Assembly: GCF_900105715.1 (NCBI RefSeq)
Contig: NZ_FNRY01000001.1
Coordinates: forward strand, 2,728,001-2,792,000
Source: Paramicrobacterium humi
GTDB lineage: Bacteria; Actinomycetota; Actinomycetes; Actinomycetales; Microbacteriaceae
Direction of reading: 5' to 3'
Length of the DNA: 64,000 nucleotides
Shown here: positions 55,959-64,000 of the stretch, one piece after another
How positions within the stretch are numbered: position 1 is the first letter of the stretch
How the letters are laid out: the number at the start of each line of letters is the position of its first letter
Notes under the pieces: model-generated
What the model was told of the DNA's origin: nothing
The model's database searches: none
What the model saw: only the letters and a program-made list of their open reading frames with translations
Translations under genes and position numbers: made by a program

Positions 55959-56993
55959 ATGGTCTCGGATCGCAGCCTTGAAGTGCTTCGGGCGATCGTC
56001 ACGGACTACGTCGAGTCGCGCGAACCCGTCGGCTCCAAACGCATCGTCGAGCGTCACCAGTTCGGCGTGTCCGCGGCCACGATCCGCAACGACATGGCGC
56101 AGCTCGAAGAAGAAGAGCTGATCACCGCACCGCATACCTCGTCGGGCCGTGTGCCGACCGACAAGGGCTACCGGCTCTTCGTCGACCAGCTCGCCGACCG
56201 TCGTCCGCTCTCGTCCGCACAGAAGCGCGCGATCGAGATGTTCCTCGAGCCGTCTGCCGATCTCGATGACGTCCTCAAGCGAACGGTGAGGCTTCTGTCG
56301 CAGCTGACCAACCAGGTCGCGCTCGTGCAGTACCCCTCGTTCGCGCACGCTGCCGTGCGGCACGTCGAACTCGTGCACATCTCCGACGGCGTGCTTCTCG
56401 TCGTCGTGATCACCGACAACGGTCGCGTCGATCAGCGCCTCGTCGACGTCGAGCAGCGCTTCGACGAGGCCGACATCGACCGGCTCAAGCACCGTCTCAA
56501 CAGCGTCGTCGCCGCACAGACCGTCGAAGGCGCCGCCGCGCGCCTCATCGCCGAGCTGGAATCGGATGCCGAAGGGCGCGACGAACGGCACGACGGCATG
56601 TTCGCCCGGCTCGCCGCCGTCGTCATCGAGGTGCTCGGCACCTACCGGCAGGACAAGCTGGTGATGGCGGGCGCCGCGAACCTGGCCCGCACGGAAGACG
56701 ACTTCACCGGAAGCATCTTTCCCGTGCTCGAGGCGCTCGAGCAGCAGGTCGTACTGCTCCGGCTCTTCGGGGAGATGCAAGCGGATCAGTTCGGCGTCGC
56801 CGCGAGCATCGGCAGCGAGAATGCCGCCTTCGGCCTCGGCGAGACGAGCGTCGTCGCGAGCGGATACCGTTCCTCTGCTGGCGAAATCGCGCGCCTCGCC
56901 GTGCTCGGCCCGACGAGAATGGACTATGCGGGCAACATGGCCGCAGTCCGTGCCGTCGCCCGGTACTTGACGCGACTCCTCGGCGAGGACTGA
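55959..56993 (+). CDS. hrcA: Heat-inducible transcriptional repressor HrcA
   Basis: 344 residues. The N-terminal winged helix reads RSLEVLRAIVTDYVESREPV, then QFGVSAATIRNDMAQLEEEE and TSSGRVPTDKGYRLFVDQL, typical of HrcA. The GAF-like domain and the C-terminal SIGSENAAFGLGETSVVASG and LGPTRMDYAGNMAAVRA follow. It represses heat-shock genes by binding CIRCE, with GroEL as co-factor. The ATG at 55959 was preferred over GTG 55938 because AAGGAGG lies 5 nt upstream and the start lies after the CIRCE dyad. It begins the heat-shock operon with dnaJ. Confidence 0.95.
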   Translation: MVSDRSLEVLRAIVTDYVESREPVGSKRIVERHQFGVSAATIRNDMAQLEEEELITAPHTSSGRVPTDKGYRLFVDQLADRRPLSSAQKRAIEMFLEPSADLDDVLKRTVRLLSQLTNQVALVQYPSFAHAAVRHVELVHISDGVLLVVVITDNGRVDQRLVDVEQRFDEADIDRLKHRLNSVVAAQTVEGAAARLIAELESDAEGRDERHDGMFARLAAVVIEVLGTYRQDKLVMAGAANLARTEDDFTGSIFPVLEALEQQVVLLRLFGEMQADQFGVAASIGSENAAFGLGETSVVASGYRSSAGEIARLAVLGPTRMDYAGNMAAVRAVARYLTRLLGED

Positions 56994-57085
56994 CCTGCCC
57001 CCTACGACTGCGCGGCTCGGCGCACCTCCTGAACAGCCGCACCGGACGAGCCCGACCGGTGTGACAGCACGACGAAAGACCACGA

Positions 57086-58183
57086 GTGGCTGACCATTAC
57101 GAAACACTTGGAGTCTCACGCGACGCCTCGGCCGACGAGATCAAGAAGGCGTATCGCAGGCTCGCGCGCGAACTCCACCCCGATGTGAACCCGAGCGCGG
57201 AGGCGTCCGAGCGCTTCAAAGACGTCACGCACGCCTACGACGTGCTGAGCGACGAGCGCCAACGCGCCGAGTACGACGCCGGAGGACGAGGCGCCTTCGG
57301 CGGCGGAGGCGGTTTCGGCGGCTTCGGCGACATCTTCGACACCTTCTTCGGCGGCGCCCAGACCCGAGGTCCCCGGTCACGCCGGGAGCGCGGAGAAGAC
57401 GCGCTTCTGCGGGTGGAGGTCGACCTTCTCGACGTCATGTTCGGCACGACGAAGGAGATCGACGTCGACACGGCGATCGAGTGCGAGACGTGCCACGGCA
57501 CGTGCTGCCAGCCGGGAACCTCGCCCGTCACGTGTGACATCTGCCATGGCACCGGCCAGGTGCAGCGCACCGTGCGCTCCCTTCTCGGCAACGTCGTCAC
57601 GGCGAGCCCGTGCGGCTCCTGCCGCGGCTACGGCACGATCATCACCAACCCGTGCGTCACCTGTCAGGGGCAGGGCCGTGTGCGCGCCCGCCGCACAATC
57701 CACGTCGACATCCCCTCCGGCGTCGACACCGGGCTGCGCCTGCAGATGCCGGGCAGCGGTGAGGTCGGCCCGGGCGGTGGCCCGGCGGGCGACCTGTATC
57801 TCGAGATCAAGGTGCGACACAACGACGACTTCAGCCGCAACGGCGATGACGTTCTCTGCACTCTCGAGGTGCCCATGGCCGACGCGATCCTCGGCACCAC
57901 GACGACGATCGACGCTCTCGACGGCGACGTCGAGCTCGAGATCCGCCCGGGTGTGCAGAGCGGCGACGTGCTCGTGATCAAGGGCCGCGGCATCACCGCT
58001 CTGCGCAGCAACCTGCGCGGCGACCTGCGCGTGGGCGTGCAAGTGGTGACGCCGACGCGTCTCGACCACAAGGAGCGCGAGCTCATCCGCAGCTTCGCCG
58101 CTCGGCGCAAAGACGGCGGCCCGGCACTCGCGCACTTCCAGCAGGGCCTGTTCGCGAAGCTCCGCGACCGCTTCGTGAGCTGA
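57086..58183 (+). CDS. dnaJ: Chaperone DnaJ (DnaJ2 type)
   Basis: 365 residues. The J domain carries HPD at 31-33 ([10 protein letters not shown]). The G/F-rich region spans about 68-90, then four zinc motifs: [24 protein letters not shown] and CVTCQGQG. The first has C where the canonical CxxCxGxG has the last G. The C-terminal substrate domains follow. It stimulates DnaK ATPase. A long 3' region after hrcA (93 nt) precedes the GTG start. dnaJ2 sits with hrcA away from the dnaK operon, the known actinobacterial arrangement. Confidence 0.95.
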   Translation: MADHYETLGVSRDASADEIKKAYRRLARELHPDVNPSAEASERFKDVTHAYDVLSDERQRAEYDAGGRGAFGGGGGFGGFGDIFDTFFGGAQTRGPRSRRERGEDALLRVEVDLLDVMFGTTKEIDVDTAIECETCHGTCCQPGTSPVTCDICHGTGQVQRTVRSLLGNVVTASPCGSCRGYGTIITNPCVTCQGQGRVRARRTIHVDIPSGVDTGLRLQMPGSGEVGPGGGPAGDLYLEIKVRHNDDFSRNGDDVLCTLEVPMADAILGTTTTIDALDGDVELEIRPGVQSGDVLVIKGRGITALRSNLRGDLRVGVQVVTPTRLDHKERELIRSFAARRKDGGPALAHFQQGLFAKLRDRFVS

Positions 58184-58911
58184 TGAGCAGTCTGTTCCTG
58201 CGCGAGGACCTCGGCGACGCAGCGATCGGCGCCGTCGTCACGCTGCGCGGCGACGAGGCGAAGCACGCCGTCGCCGTCAACCGCGTGCGCGTCGGGGATC
58301 TCGTCCTCGTCGGGAACGGACGCGGTCTCGTCGCCGAGTGCACGGTCACCGCTGCGCAGCCGCGCGAGCTCGAGCTGCGGGTGGAGCGCAGCGAGCGGCA
58401 CGCGGCTGCGGCTCCCGGCATCCGACTCGCCCAGGCGCTTGCGAAAGGCGACCGCGACGAGCGCGCCGTGCAGATGGCGACGGAGATGGGCATCTCGAGC
58501 GTCATCCCGTGGCAGGCGGCGCGCAGCGTCTCACGCTGGGACGCCGCGAAGCAGGCGAAGGGGATCGCGCGCTGGCAGACGATCGCACGCGAGGCGGCGA
58601 AGCAGTCGATCCGCCCGTTCGTGCCCGAGGTCGAGCCGGTGACGGATGCCGCCGGGCTCTGCGCCCGCGCCGGCGTCGAGCGGGTTCTCGTGCTCGACCC
58701 GCGAGCGGCGACGCCGCTGTCCGGCATCCGCGTTGACGATCGTCCCATCGTGCTCGTGATCGGTCCCGAAGGCGGGCTGAGCGACGACGAGCTCGCTGCG
58801 TTCGAGGCCGCGGGCGCCGAACGCGTCGTGCTCGGCGACACCGTGCTCCGCACCTCCACCGCGGGACCCGCCGCCCTCGCGGTGCTTAACGTCGTCACCG
58901 GGCGATGGTGA
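58183..58911 (+). CDS. rsmE: 16S rRNA (uracil-1498-N3)-methyltransferase
   Basis: 242 residues of the SPOUT fold. The N-terminal PUA-like part has GDEAKHAVAVNRVRVGD. The knot is IVLVIGPEGGLSDDELAAFE, followed by LGDTVLRTSTAGPAALAVLN, which binds SAM. It methylates U1498 of 16S rRNA. The ATG overlaps the dnaJ stop by one base (TGATG). hrcA-dnaJ-rsmE is conserved. Confidence 0.94.
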   Translation: MSSLFLREDLGDAAIGAVVTLRGDEAKHAVAVNRVRVGDLVLVGNGRGLVAECTVTAAQPRELELRVERSERHAAAAPGIRLAQALAKGDRDERAVQMATEMGISSVIPWQAARSVSRWDAAKQAKGIARWQTIAREAAKQSIRPFVPEVEPVTDAAGLCARAGVERVLVLDPRAATPLSGIRVDDRPIVLVIGPEGGLSDDELAAFEAAGAERVVLGDTVLRTSTAGPAALAVLNVVTGRW

Positions 58912-58939
58912 AACACGGACGACACTGCGTTCTCTTACC

Positions 58940-58945
58940 TAGGAT
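58940..58945 (+). promoter_or_regulatory. -10 box of the HIT-family gene
   Basis: TAGGAT is followed by exactly 6 nt and the ATG at 58952. GGAG also lies in that gap, so either leaderless or SD-assisted initiation is possible. Confidence 0.45.
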
Positions 58946-58951
58946 GGAGAC

Positions 58952-59308
58952 ATGACAGAATCCGGTCCGAGCATCTTCAGCCGCATCGTCGCTCGCGAGA
59001 TCCCGGCGACGATCGTCGCCGAGACCGACGACCTGATCGCGATCGAGGACATCAACCCGCAGGCCGACGTGCACGTGCTCGTCATCCCGAAGACCGAGAC
59101 GTACGCGAACGTCTCTGAGCTCGCCGCCGGCGATCCCGCCCTGCTGTCGCGGCTCGTCGCTCTCGCGCAGAGCATCGCCGACGACCGGGCTGGCGGGCAG
59201 TACCGCTTGATATTCAACTCCGGCGCATCCGCCGGGCAGACCGTCTTCCACGTGCACGCCCACGTCCTCGCGGGAGACCTCGGAGAGGCGACACTTGTCG
59301 GACGCTGA
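58952..59308 (+). CDS. Histidine triad (HIT) family nucleotide-binding protein
   Basis: 118 residues. SIFSRIVAREIPATIVAETD at the start and FHVHAHVLAG near residue 100 give the HIT motif (HxHxH), with the nucleophilic His in the centre. IEDINPQADVHVLVIPK is typical of HINT proteins. They hydrolyse adenosine phosphoramidates. Its 3' end overlaps the phoH start by 14 nt. HIT-PhoH-YbeY-CorC-Era is a conserved actinobacterial block. Confidence 0.93.
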   Translation: MTESGPSIFSRIVAREIPATIVAETDDLIAIEDINPQADVHVLVIPKTETYANVSELAAGDPALLSRLVALAQSIADDRAGGQYRLIFNSGASAGQTVFHVHAHVLAGDLGEATLVGR

Positions 59309-60380
59309 CCACGCTCCCGAACCTGCGACGACCGCGAAGCTTCACGTCGACGGGGTCGCCATGGTGCGGCTCCTTGGCCCCCAGGACCGCCTGCTGACAA
59401 CCATCGAACGCGAGCACCCCGACGTCGAGGTGCACGTGCGCGGCAACGAGATCTCGCTCTCCGGACCCGCGAAGAGCGTCGAGAGCACCCGGACGCTCAT
59501 CGAAGAGCTGCTGCGTCTCATCCGCGAGGGCCACGATCTCGACGCCGTCGAGGTGCGCTCCTCGTCCCGCATCGTCGACGAGGGACGGTTGAGCCCCTCC
59601 GCCGTGTTCGGCCAGGTGATCCTCAGCTCGCGCGGCAAGAGCATCCGACCGAAGACGGCGGGGCAGAAGGAGTACGTCGACGCGATCGACGACTTCACGA
59701 TCGTGTTCGGCATCGGCCCCGCCGGCACGGGCAAGACGTACCTCGCCATGGCGAAGGCCGTGCAGGCGCTGCAGCGCAAGGAAGTGAGCCGCATCATCCT
59801 CTCCCGCCCGGCGATAGAGGCGGGGGAGCGGCTGGGATTCCTTCCCGGCACGCTCACCGACAAGATCGACCCATACCTGCGGCCGCTGTATGACGCGCTC
59901 AACGAGATGATGGACCCCGAGCTCGTGCCCAAGCTGCTCGCTGCCGGCACGATCGAGGTCGCGCCGCTCGCGTACATGCGCGGCCGCACGCTCAACGACT
60001 CGTTCGTCGTCCTCGACGAGGCTCAGAACACGACACCCGAGCAGATGAAGATGTTCCTCACGCGACTCGGCTTCGGCTCGAAGATGGTGGTGACGGGCGA
60101 CATCACCCAGATCGACCTTCCGACGGCGGCATCCGGTCTTCGCCTGGTGACGAAAGTGCTCTCGAACGTCGACGACATCCACTTCAGTCGGCTCACAAGC
60201 GAGGACGTCGTACGGCATTCGCTCGTGGGGCAGATCGTCGACGCGTACAGCGAGTACGACCAGAAGCAGCAGGCGCTGCGCTTCGAACGCGAGCAGGCGC
60301 ACGAGTTCGCGAACCGCGCCGAACGCCGAGGACGAGCTCCGCGCGATCATCAACGCAAACAGGGAGGCCACAGCTCGTGA
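59295..60380 (+). CDS. phoH: PhoH family ATPase
   Basis: 361 residues. An N-terminal KH-like part ([20 protein letters not shown]) precedes the ATPase domain with [20 protein letters not shown] (Walker A near 145), [37 protein letters not shown] (Walker B) and GDITQIDLP. PhoH-type proteins with YbeY act in RNA metabolism and ribosome quality control. TTG 59295 was chosen because GGAGAGG lies 6 nt before it; ATG 59361 is a later alternative. The stop overlaps ybeY (GTGA). Confidence 0.94.
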   Translation: MSDADHAPEPATTAKLHVDGVAMVRLLGPQDRLLTTIEREHPDVEVHVRGNEISLSGPAKSVESTRTLIEELLRLIREGHDLDAVEVRSSSRIVDEGRLSPSAVFGQVILSSRGKSIRPKTAGQKEYVDAIDDFTIVFGIGPAGTGKTYLAMAKAVQALQRKEVSRIILSRPAIEAGERLGFLPGTLTDKIDPYLRPLYDALNEMMDPELVPKLLAAGTIEVAPLAYMRGRTLNDSFVVLDEAQNTTPEQMKMFLTRLGFGSKMVVTGDITQIDLPTAASGLRLVTKVLSNVDDIHFSRLTSEDVVRHSLVGQIVDAYSEYDQKQQALRFEREQAHEFANRAERRGRAPRDHQRKQGGHSS

Positions 60381-60841
60381 GCATCGAGATCAACAACGAA
60401 TCGGCAATCTCGGTCGACGAAGCGGCCATCCTGCGGCTCGCGAACCACGCTCTCGGCGCCATGCACGTGAGTCCTGAGGCCGAGCTCAACATCGTGCTCG
60501 TCGACGAGGGCGCCATGGAGCAGCTGCACGTGCAGTGGATGGACGAGCCCGGCCCCACCGACGTGCTGAGCTTCCCGATGGATGAGCTGCGCCCGGGAAC
60601 GGAAGACGCGCCGACTCCTCCCGGCCTGCTCGGCGACATCGTGCTGTGCCCGCAGGTCGCTGAGGTTCAGGCCGAGTCGGCGGGACACTCGATGCTCGAC
60701 GAGCTGCTCCTGCTCACGACGCACGGCATTCTCCACTTGCTCGGCTTCGACCACGCCGAGCCGGACGAGGAGCGCGAGATGTTCGGCATCCAGCGGGACA
60801 TCCTGCTGTCGTTCGCGTCCGCCGAACGACACGGCGCCTAA
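60377..60841 (+). CDS. ybeY: Endoribonuclease YbeY
   Basis: 154 residues. The zinc motif [11 protein letters not shown] provides H116, H120 and H126 (HxxxHxxxxxH), and [11 protein letters not shown] and [12 protein letters not shown] precede it. It matures 16S rRNA 3' ends and takes part in 70S quality control. GTG start overlapping phoH; its TAA abuts the next ATG. Confidence 0.96.
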   Translation: MSIEINNESAISVDEAAILRLANHALGAMHVSPEAELNIVLVDEGAMEQLHVQWMDEPGPTDVLSFPMDELRPGTEDAPTPPGLLGDIVLCPQVAEVQAESAGHSMLDELLLLTTHGILHLLGFDHAEPDEEREMFGIQRDILLSFASAERHGA

Positions 60842-62134
60842 ATGCTCGAAGTCGTCTTCGTCTGCATCGCCGTCGCGCTCGTCGGTCTCGCCGGGCTCAT
60901 GGCCGCCGCCGACGCGGCGATCGGCGTCAAGTCCCGCGCCGACCTGCACGAGCTCGCGCGCACGAGCCGCGCTGAGGCGTCGCTCTCGGCCATCGCGACG
61001 GGCCCCGGCGCCCACCTCAACGCCATCAACTTCATGCGCATCTTCGCGGAGACGACAGCCGCGGTTCTCGTCACGCTCGTGTTCGCGCGGCTCTTCGAGC
61101 AGCTGTGGCTCGCCCTGCTCGTCTCGGCCATCGTCATGACCGCCGTCTCGTTCGTGCTCGTCGGGGCGAGCCCGCGCAGCTTCGGCCGTACCCACGCGCT
61201 CTCGATTCTGCGGGCGACGGCGCCGTTCATCCACTTCGTGCGCGTGCTTCTCGGCCCGCTCGCGAGCGCGCTCATGGCTCTCGGCAGCCGCGTGACCCCC
61301 GGAGTTCCGCGTGAGGCGTCGTTCTCGTCGGAGGAGCAGCTGCTCAGCATGGTCGACGAGGCGACAGAGCTGAGCGTCCTCGAGGAGGACGACCGGGAAC
61401 TCATCCACTCGATCTTCGAGTTCAACGAGACCTACGTGCGCGAGGTCATGATCCCGCGCACCGACATGGTGAGCATCGAGCAGGACACGAGCGCCGTCGC
61501 GGCCCTCGGCGTCTTCCTCGGCACCGGCATCTCCCGCGCGCCCGTGATCGCCGACGACGTCGACGAGGTGATCGGCATCCTGTACCTCAAGGATCTCGCG
61601 CGCGTCGTGTACGAGGGCGACGCCCAGGCGCAGCGGATGCCGGCGGAGCAGCTCGTGAAGCCGGCGATGTTCGTTCCCGAGTCGAAGAAGGCGGACGACC
61701 TGCTGCAGCAGATGCAGCTCGAGTCCAACCACTTGGCGATGGTCGTCGACGAATACGGCGGGATCGCGGGCCTCGTGACGCTCGAGGACCTCATCGAAGA
61801 GCTGATCGGCGACATCTCCGACGAGTACGACCAGGACCTGCTCGACCACGAGCGTCTCGACGAGGATCGCTTCCGCGTGAGCGCGCGGATGCCGATCGAC
61901 GAGCTCGGCGAGCTGTTCGACCTCGAGATCGAGGACGACGACGTCGATTCCGCGGGCGGCCTGCTGTCGAAGGCTCTCGACCGGCTTCCCGTCCTGGGGG
62001 ACCGGATCGCAACGCACGGTCTCGTCATGACGGCCGAGCGCACTCGCGGCCGCCGGGGCGAGATCAGCACAATCATCGTCGAACGCGACCCCGAGCACGA
62101 CACGGACGAGCCCGGCACAGAGGAGCACTCATGA
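60842..62134 (+). CDS. CNNM/CorC-HlyC family membrane protein (DUF21-CBS-CorC_HlyC)
   Basis: 430 residues. Four membrane helices form the DUF21 region (residues about 1-160). Two CBS domains span about 200-320 (REVMIPRTDMVSIEQDTSAV; LVTLEDLIEELIGDISDEYD). A CorC_HlyC domain follows (about 340-415). Such proteins are linked to magnesium or cobalt export and to hemolysin-like names without proof of toxicity. It lies between ybeY and era with 4-nt overlap to era. Confidence 0.93.
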   Translation: MLEVVFVCIAVALVGLAGLMAAADAAIGVKSRADLHELARTSRAEASLSAIATGPGAHLNAINFMRIFAETTAAVLVTLVFARLFEQLWLALLVSAIVMTAVSFVLVGASPRSFGRTHALSILRATAPFIHFVRVLLGPLASALMALGSRVTPGVPREASFSSEEQLLSMVDEATELSVLEEDDRELIHSIFEFNETYVREVMIPRTDMVSIEQDTSAVAALGVFLGTGISRAPVIADDVDEVIGILYLKDLARVVYEGDAQAQRMPAEQLVKPAMFVPESKKADDLLQQMQLESNHLAMVVDEYGGIAGLVTLEDLIEELIGDISDEYDQDLLDHERLDEDRFRVSARMPIDELGELFDLEIEDDDVDSAGGLLSKALDRLPVLGDRIATHGLVMTAERTRGRRGEISTIIVERDPEHDTDEPGTEEHS

Positions 62135-63030
62135 CCACGCCAGCGCAGTTCCACGCCGGATTCGTCTCGTTCGTCGGCCGACCCAACGTGGGCAAGTCGA
62201 CCCTCATGAACGCCCTGGTCGGCGAGAAGGTGGCGATAACGAGCGCGAAGCCGCAGACCACGCGGCGCGCGATTCGGGGGATCGTGACGACGGAGGACGG
62301 CCAGCTCATCGTCGTCGACACGCCGGGCATCCACCGGCCGCGCACACTGCTTGGGGAGCGCCTCAACGATCTCGTCCAGTCCGTTCTCAGCGACGTCGAC
62401 GTGATCGGACTGTGCATTCCCGCAAACGAGAAGATCGGCCCCGGCGACCGCTTCATCAACGACCAGCTCGATGACTACCCGCGGGCGAAGAAGGTGGCGA
62501 TCGTGACGAAGATCGACACGGTGCCGAAGGCCGCCGTCGGCGACCAGCTGTTCGCGATCTCGACGCTGCGGGAGTGGGATGCCGTGATCCCGATCTCGTC
62601 CGTCGAATCGATCCAGCTCGATGTTCTCACGCGCGAGCTCATCGCCCTCATGCCCGAGTCACCGCAGCTGTATCCCGACGAGACGGTCACGGACGAGAGC
62701 ATCGAGGACCGCGTCGCGGAATACATCCGGGAGGCTGCGCTCGAGGGCGTTCGAGACGAGCTGCCGCACTCGCTCGCCGTGACGATCGACGATATGAGCA
62801 CGCGTGAAGACAAGGACATCGTCGACATCTACGCCAACCTCTTCGTCGAGCGGGACAGCCAGAAGGCCATCATCATCGGCAAGCAGGGGTCGAGGCTGCG
62901 CGACGTCGGAGCGCGGGCGCGCGAGCAGATCGAACCGCTCGTCGGCTCGAAGGTCTTCCTCTCGCTGCGCGTGAAGGTGGCGAAGGACTGGCAGCGCGAC
63001 CCCAAGCAGCTCGGCCGCCTCGGCTTCTGA
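62131..63030 (+). CDS. era: GTPase Era
   Basis: 299 residues. G domain: GRPNVGKSTLMNALVGEKVA near residue 13, DTPGIHRPRTLLGERLN, and TKID. The C-terminal KH domain includes IIIGKQGSRLRDVGARAREQ, and the protein ends near VKVAKDWQRDPKQLGRLGF. It binds the 3' end of 16S rRNA and checks 30S assembly. The start overlaps the upstream gene (ATGA). It closes the HIT-to-era operon. Confidence 0.97.
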   Translation: MTTPAQFHAGFVSFVGRPNVGKSTLMNALVGEKVAITSAKPQTTRRAIRGIVTTEDGQLIVVDTPGIHRPRTLLGERLNDLVQSVLSDVDVIGLCIPANEKIGPGDRFINDQLDDYPRAKKVAIVTKIDTVPKAAVGDQLFAISTLREWDAVIPISSVESIQLDVLTRELIALMPESPQLYPDETVTDESIEDRVAEYIREAALEGVRDELPHSLAVTIDDMSTREDKDIVDIYANLFVERDSQKAIIIGKQGSRLRDVGARAREQIEPLVGSKVFLSLRVKVAKDWQRDPKQLGRLGF

Positions 63031-63044
63031 GCCGCGTGCGACCC

Positions 63045-63076
63045 GAGGATGATTCCGGGCCGCGCGAGGATGATCC
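63045..63076. repeat. Direct repeats GAGGATGATYCC upstream of the sensor kinase
   Basis: GAGGATGATTCC (63045) and GAGGATGATCC (63066) are 21 bp apart, two helical turns, between era and the kinase. They could bind the cognate response regulator; inference only. Confidence 0.5.
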
Positions 63077-63112
63077 TGCGCCGCTCACGGCGGTTCGGCG
63101 GCGCGCCGGCGC

Positions 63113-63118
63113 TAGCGT
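63113..63118 (+). promoter_or_regulatory. -10 box of the sensor kinase
   Basis: TAGCGT is followed by 7 nt and the ATG at 63126, again compatible with a leaderless message. Confidence 0.35.
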
Positions 63119-63125
63119 GGATGCC

Positions 63126-64000
63126 ATGATCCGCAACCTCACGCCTCGGCAGCACGCCGTCGACGGCGTGCTCGGCACTCTGCTCGTGGTGCTGTGCCTG
63201 CCGTTCACCGCGAACGGCGCGTGGATCCAGCCGTGGATTCTCGCCGGCATGGGGTCGATAATCGTGCTCCGCCGCGTGTCCCCGGCGCTCGCGCTCACGA
63301 TGGCGTGGGTGTTCTCGCTCGTGCAGATGGGATTCGGCCTGCCGCCGAACCTGTACAACGTGGCCATTCTCGCCGTGGTCTACACGACCGCCCGGTACGG
63401 CGAACGCTGGGTGCGCTGGTACGGGCTCGGCTCTGCGATCGCCGGCGGAATCGTCGCGTCGGCGTACATGGTGTTCGTGATGCTGGCCGGACCGCCCGTG
63501 AGCGTCGCGGACATCACGATCCTGACGTTCTCCACGGTCGCGGGTTCCGTCGCGGGCATCGTCGTTCTCGGTCTGTCCTGGACGCTCGGACAGCTCATGC
63601 GCACCGCCGCTGCCGCCCGCATCGCCGGGTACGAGCGCTATCAGGCGCAACTGCAGCAGCGTCGTGCGGAGAGCGCGACAATCGTCGAGCAGGAACGCAA
63701 TCGCATCGCGCGCGACATGCACGACGTCGTCGCGCACTCCCTCGCCGTTGTGATCGCGCAGGCCGACGGGGCGCGCTACGTGCACAAGGGCGACGCGGAC
63801 GCCCTCGGCGGCACCCTCGAGACGGTCTCGGAGACCGCCCGGCAGGCCCTCGGCGACGTGCGCCTGCTGCTGAGCGAGCTTCGCCACGAGCAGGACAGCG
63901 GCCCCCAGCCGACACTCGGCGACGTTCCCGACCTCGTCTCCCGCATGCGCTCGGCGGGACTCACTGTCGCCTACACCGAGATCGGCACGGCCCGCCCGGT
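63126..64000 (+). CDS. NarL-type two-component sensor histidine kinase (truncated by window end)
   Basis: About 291 residues are visible, open at the right edge. Five to six membrane helices occupy residues about 10-155. The HisKA_3 dimerisation domain reads EQERNRIARDMHDVVAHSLA with H199 as the phosphorylation site. The following GDVRLLLSELRHEQDSG helix matches DesK/LiaS-type kinases. The ATP-binding domain lies beyond the window. No extracellular sensor domain is seen, so it probably senses through its membrane segment. A response regulator gene is expected downstream. Confidence 0.88.
   Translation, partial: MIRNLTPRQHAVDGVLGTLLVVLCLPFTANGAWIQPWILAGMGSIIVLRRVSPALALTMAWVFSLVQMGFGLPPNLYNVAILAVVYTTARYGERWVRWYGLGSAIAGGIVASAYMVFVMLAGPPVSVADITILTFSTVAGSVAGIVVLGLSWTLGQLMRTAAAARIAGYERYQAQLQQRRAESATIVEQERNRIARDMHDVVAHSLAVVIAQADGARYVHKGDADALGGTLETVSETARQALGDVRLLLSELRHEQDSGPQPTLGDVPDLVSRMRSAGLTVAYTEIGTARP

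Overview
The window is high-GC actinobacterial chromosome. Gene content and order (eukaryote-like IleRS behind a translational T-box, FolC-DUF4233-Ndk, RNase E-L21-L27-Obg-ProBA-NadD-RsfS, LepA-HemW-HrcA-DnaJ2-RsmE-PhoH-YbeY-CorC-Era, leaderless promoters) fit Micrococcales, most likely family Microbacteriaceae. I cannot resolve the genus. Nearly all of it is housekeeping sequence packed into long co-directional operons with 4-base ATGA/GTGA overlaps. There is no prophage, IS element, CRISPR array or rRNA operon. Two edge genes are truncated by the window: valS at the left and a NarL-type sensor kinase at the right.

Layout. 0-8.7 kb: start of valS, an AT3/SGNH acyltransferase, a peptide/nickel-type ABC importer operon (lipoprotein, two permeases, fused double ATPase) and a divergent TetR regulator with a DUF1648 membrane protein. 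8.7-14.4 kb: T-box, ileS, folC, DUF4233, ndk and a terminator. 14.4-24.6 kb: VKOR, rne with a structured leader, DUF4031, then rplU-rpmA-obg-proB-proA-small membrane protein-nadD-hypothetical-rsfS. 24.7-29.5 kb: tRNA-Ala(GGC), a BCCT osmolyte transporter, pabB, a VOC protein and a YchJ protein. 29.5-35.7 kb, minus strand: SDR, FUSC-type membrane protein, winged-helix HTH_42 protein, App1-type phosphatase, DedA, BlaR1-like M56 peptidase, BlaI-like repressor. 35.8-41.5 kb: cydABDC. 41.6-48.2 kb: leuS, comEA, comEC, holA. 48.2-51.3 kb: rpsT (minus), fdhA (minus) and an amidohydrolase. 51.4-64 kb: lepA, DUF1990, hemW, DUF4870 (minus), CIRCE-hrcA-dnaJ-rsmE-HIT-phoH-ybeY-corC/hlyC-era, and a sensor kinase.

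The most interesting regulatory signal is the 134-bp gap between blaI and cydA. It holds four near-identical dyads of the form TCTAC-N5-GTAGA, spaced 22, 22 and 24 bp (two helical turns). This strongly suggests that the BlaI/BlaR1 pair controls the cytochrome bd operon and itself. A second window-wide pattern is a set of about ten start codons placed exactly 6 nt after a TANNNT-like -10 box, the signature of leaderless transcripts. Structured leaders are visible before ileS (T-box), rne (three hairpins), rplU (competing helices) and the BCCT gene (hairpin plus a possible leaderless mini-ORF). A classical CIRCE element precedes hrcA.

All calls come from reading the sequence. No homology search was run, so family names rest on recognised motifs, length and gene order.
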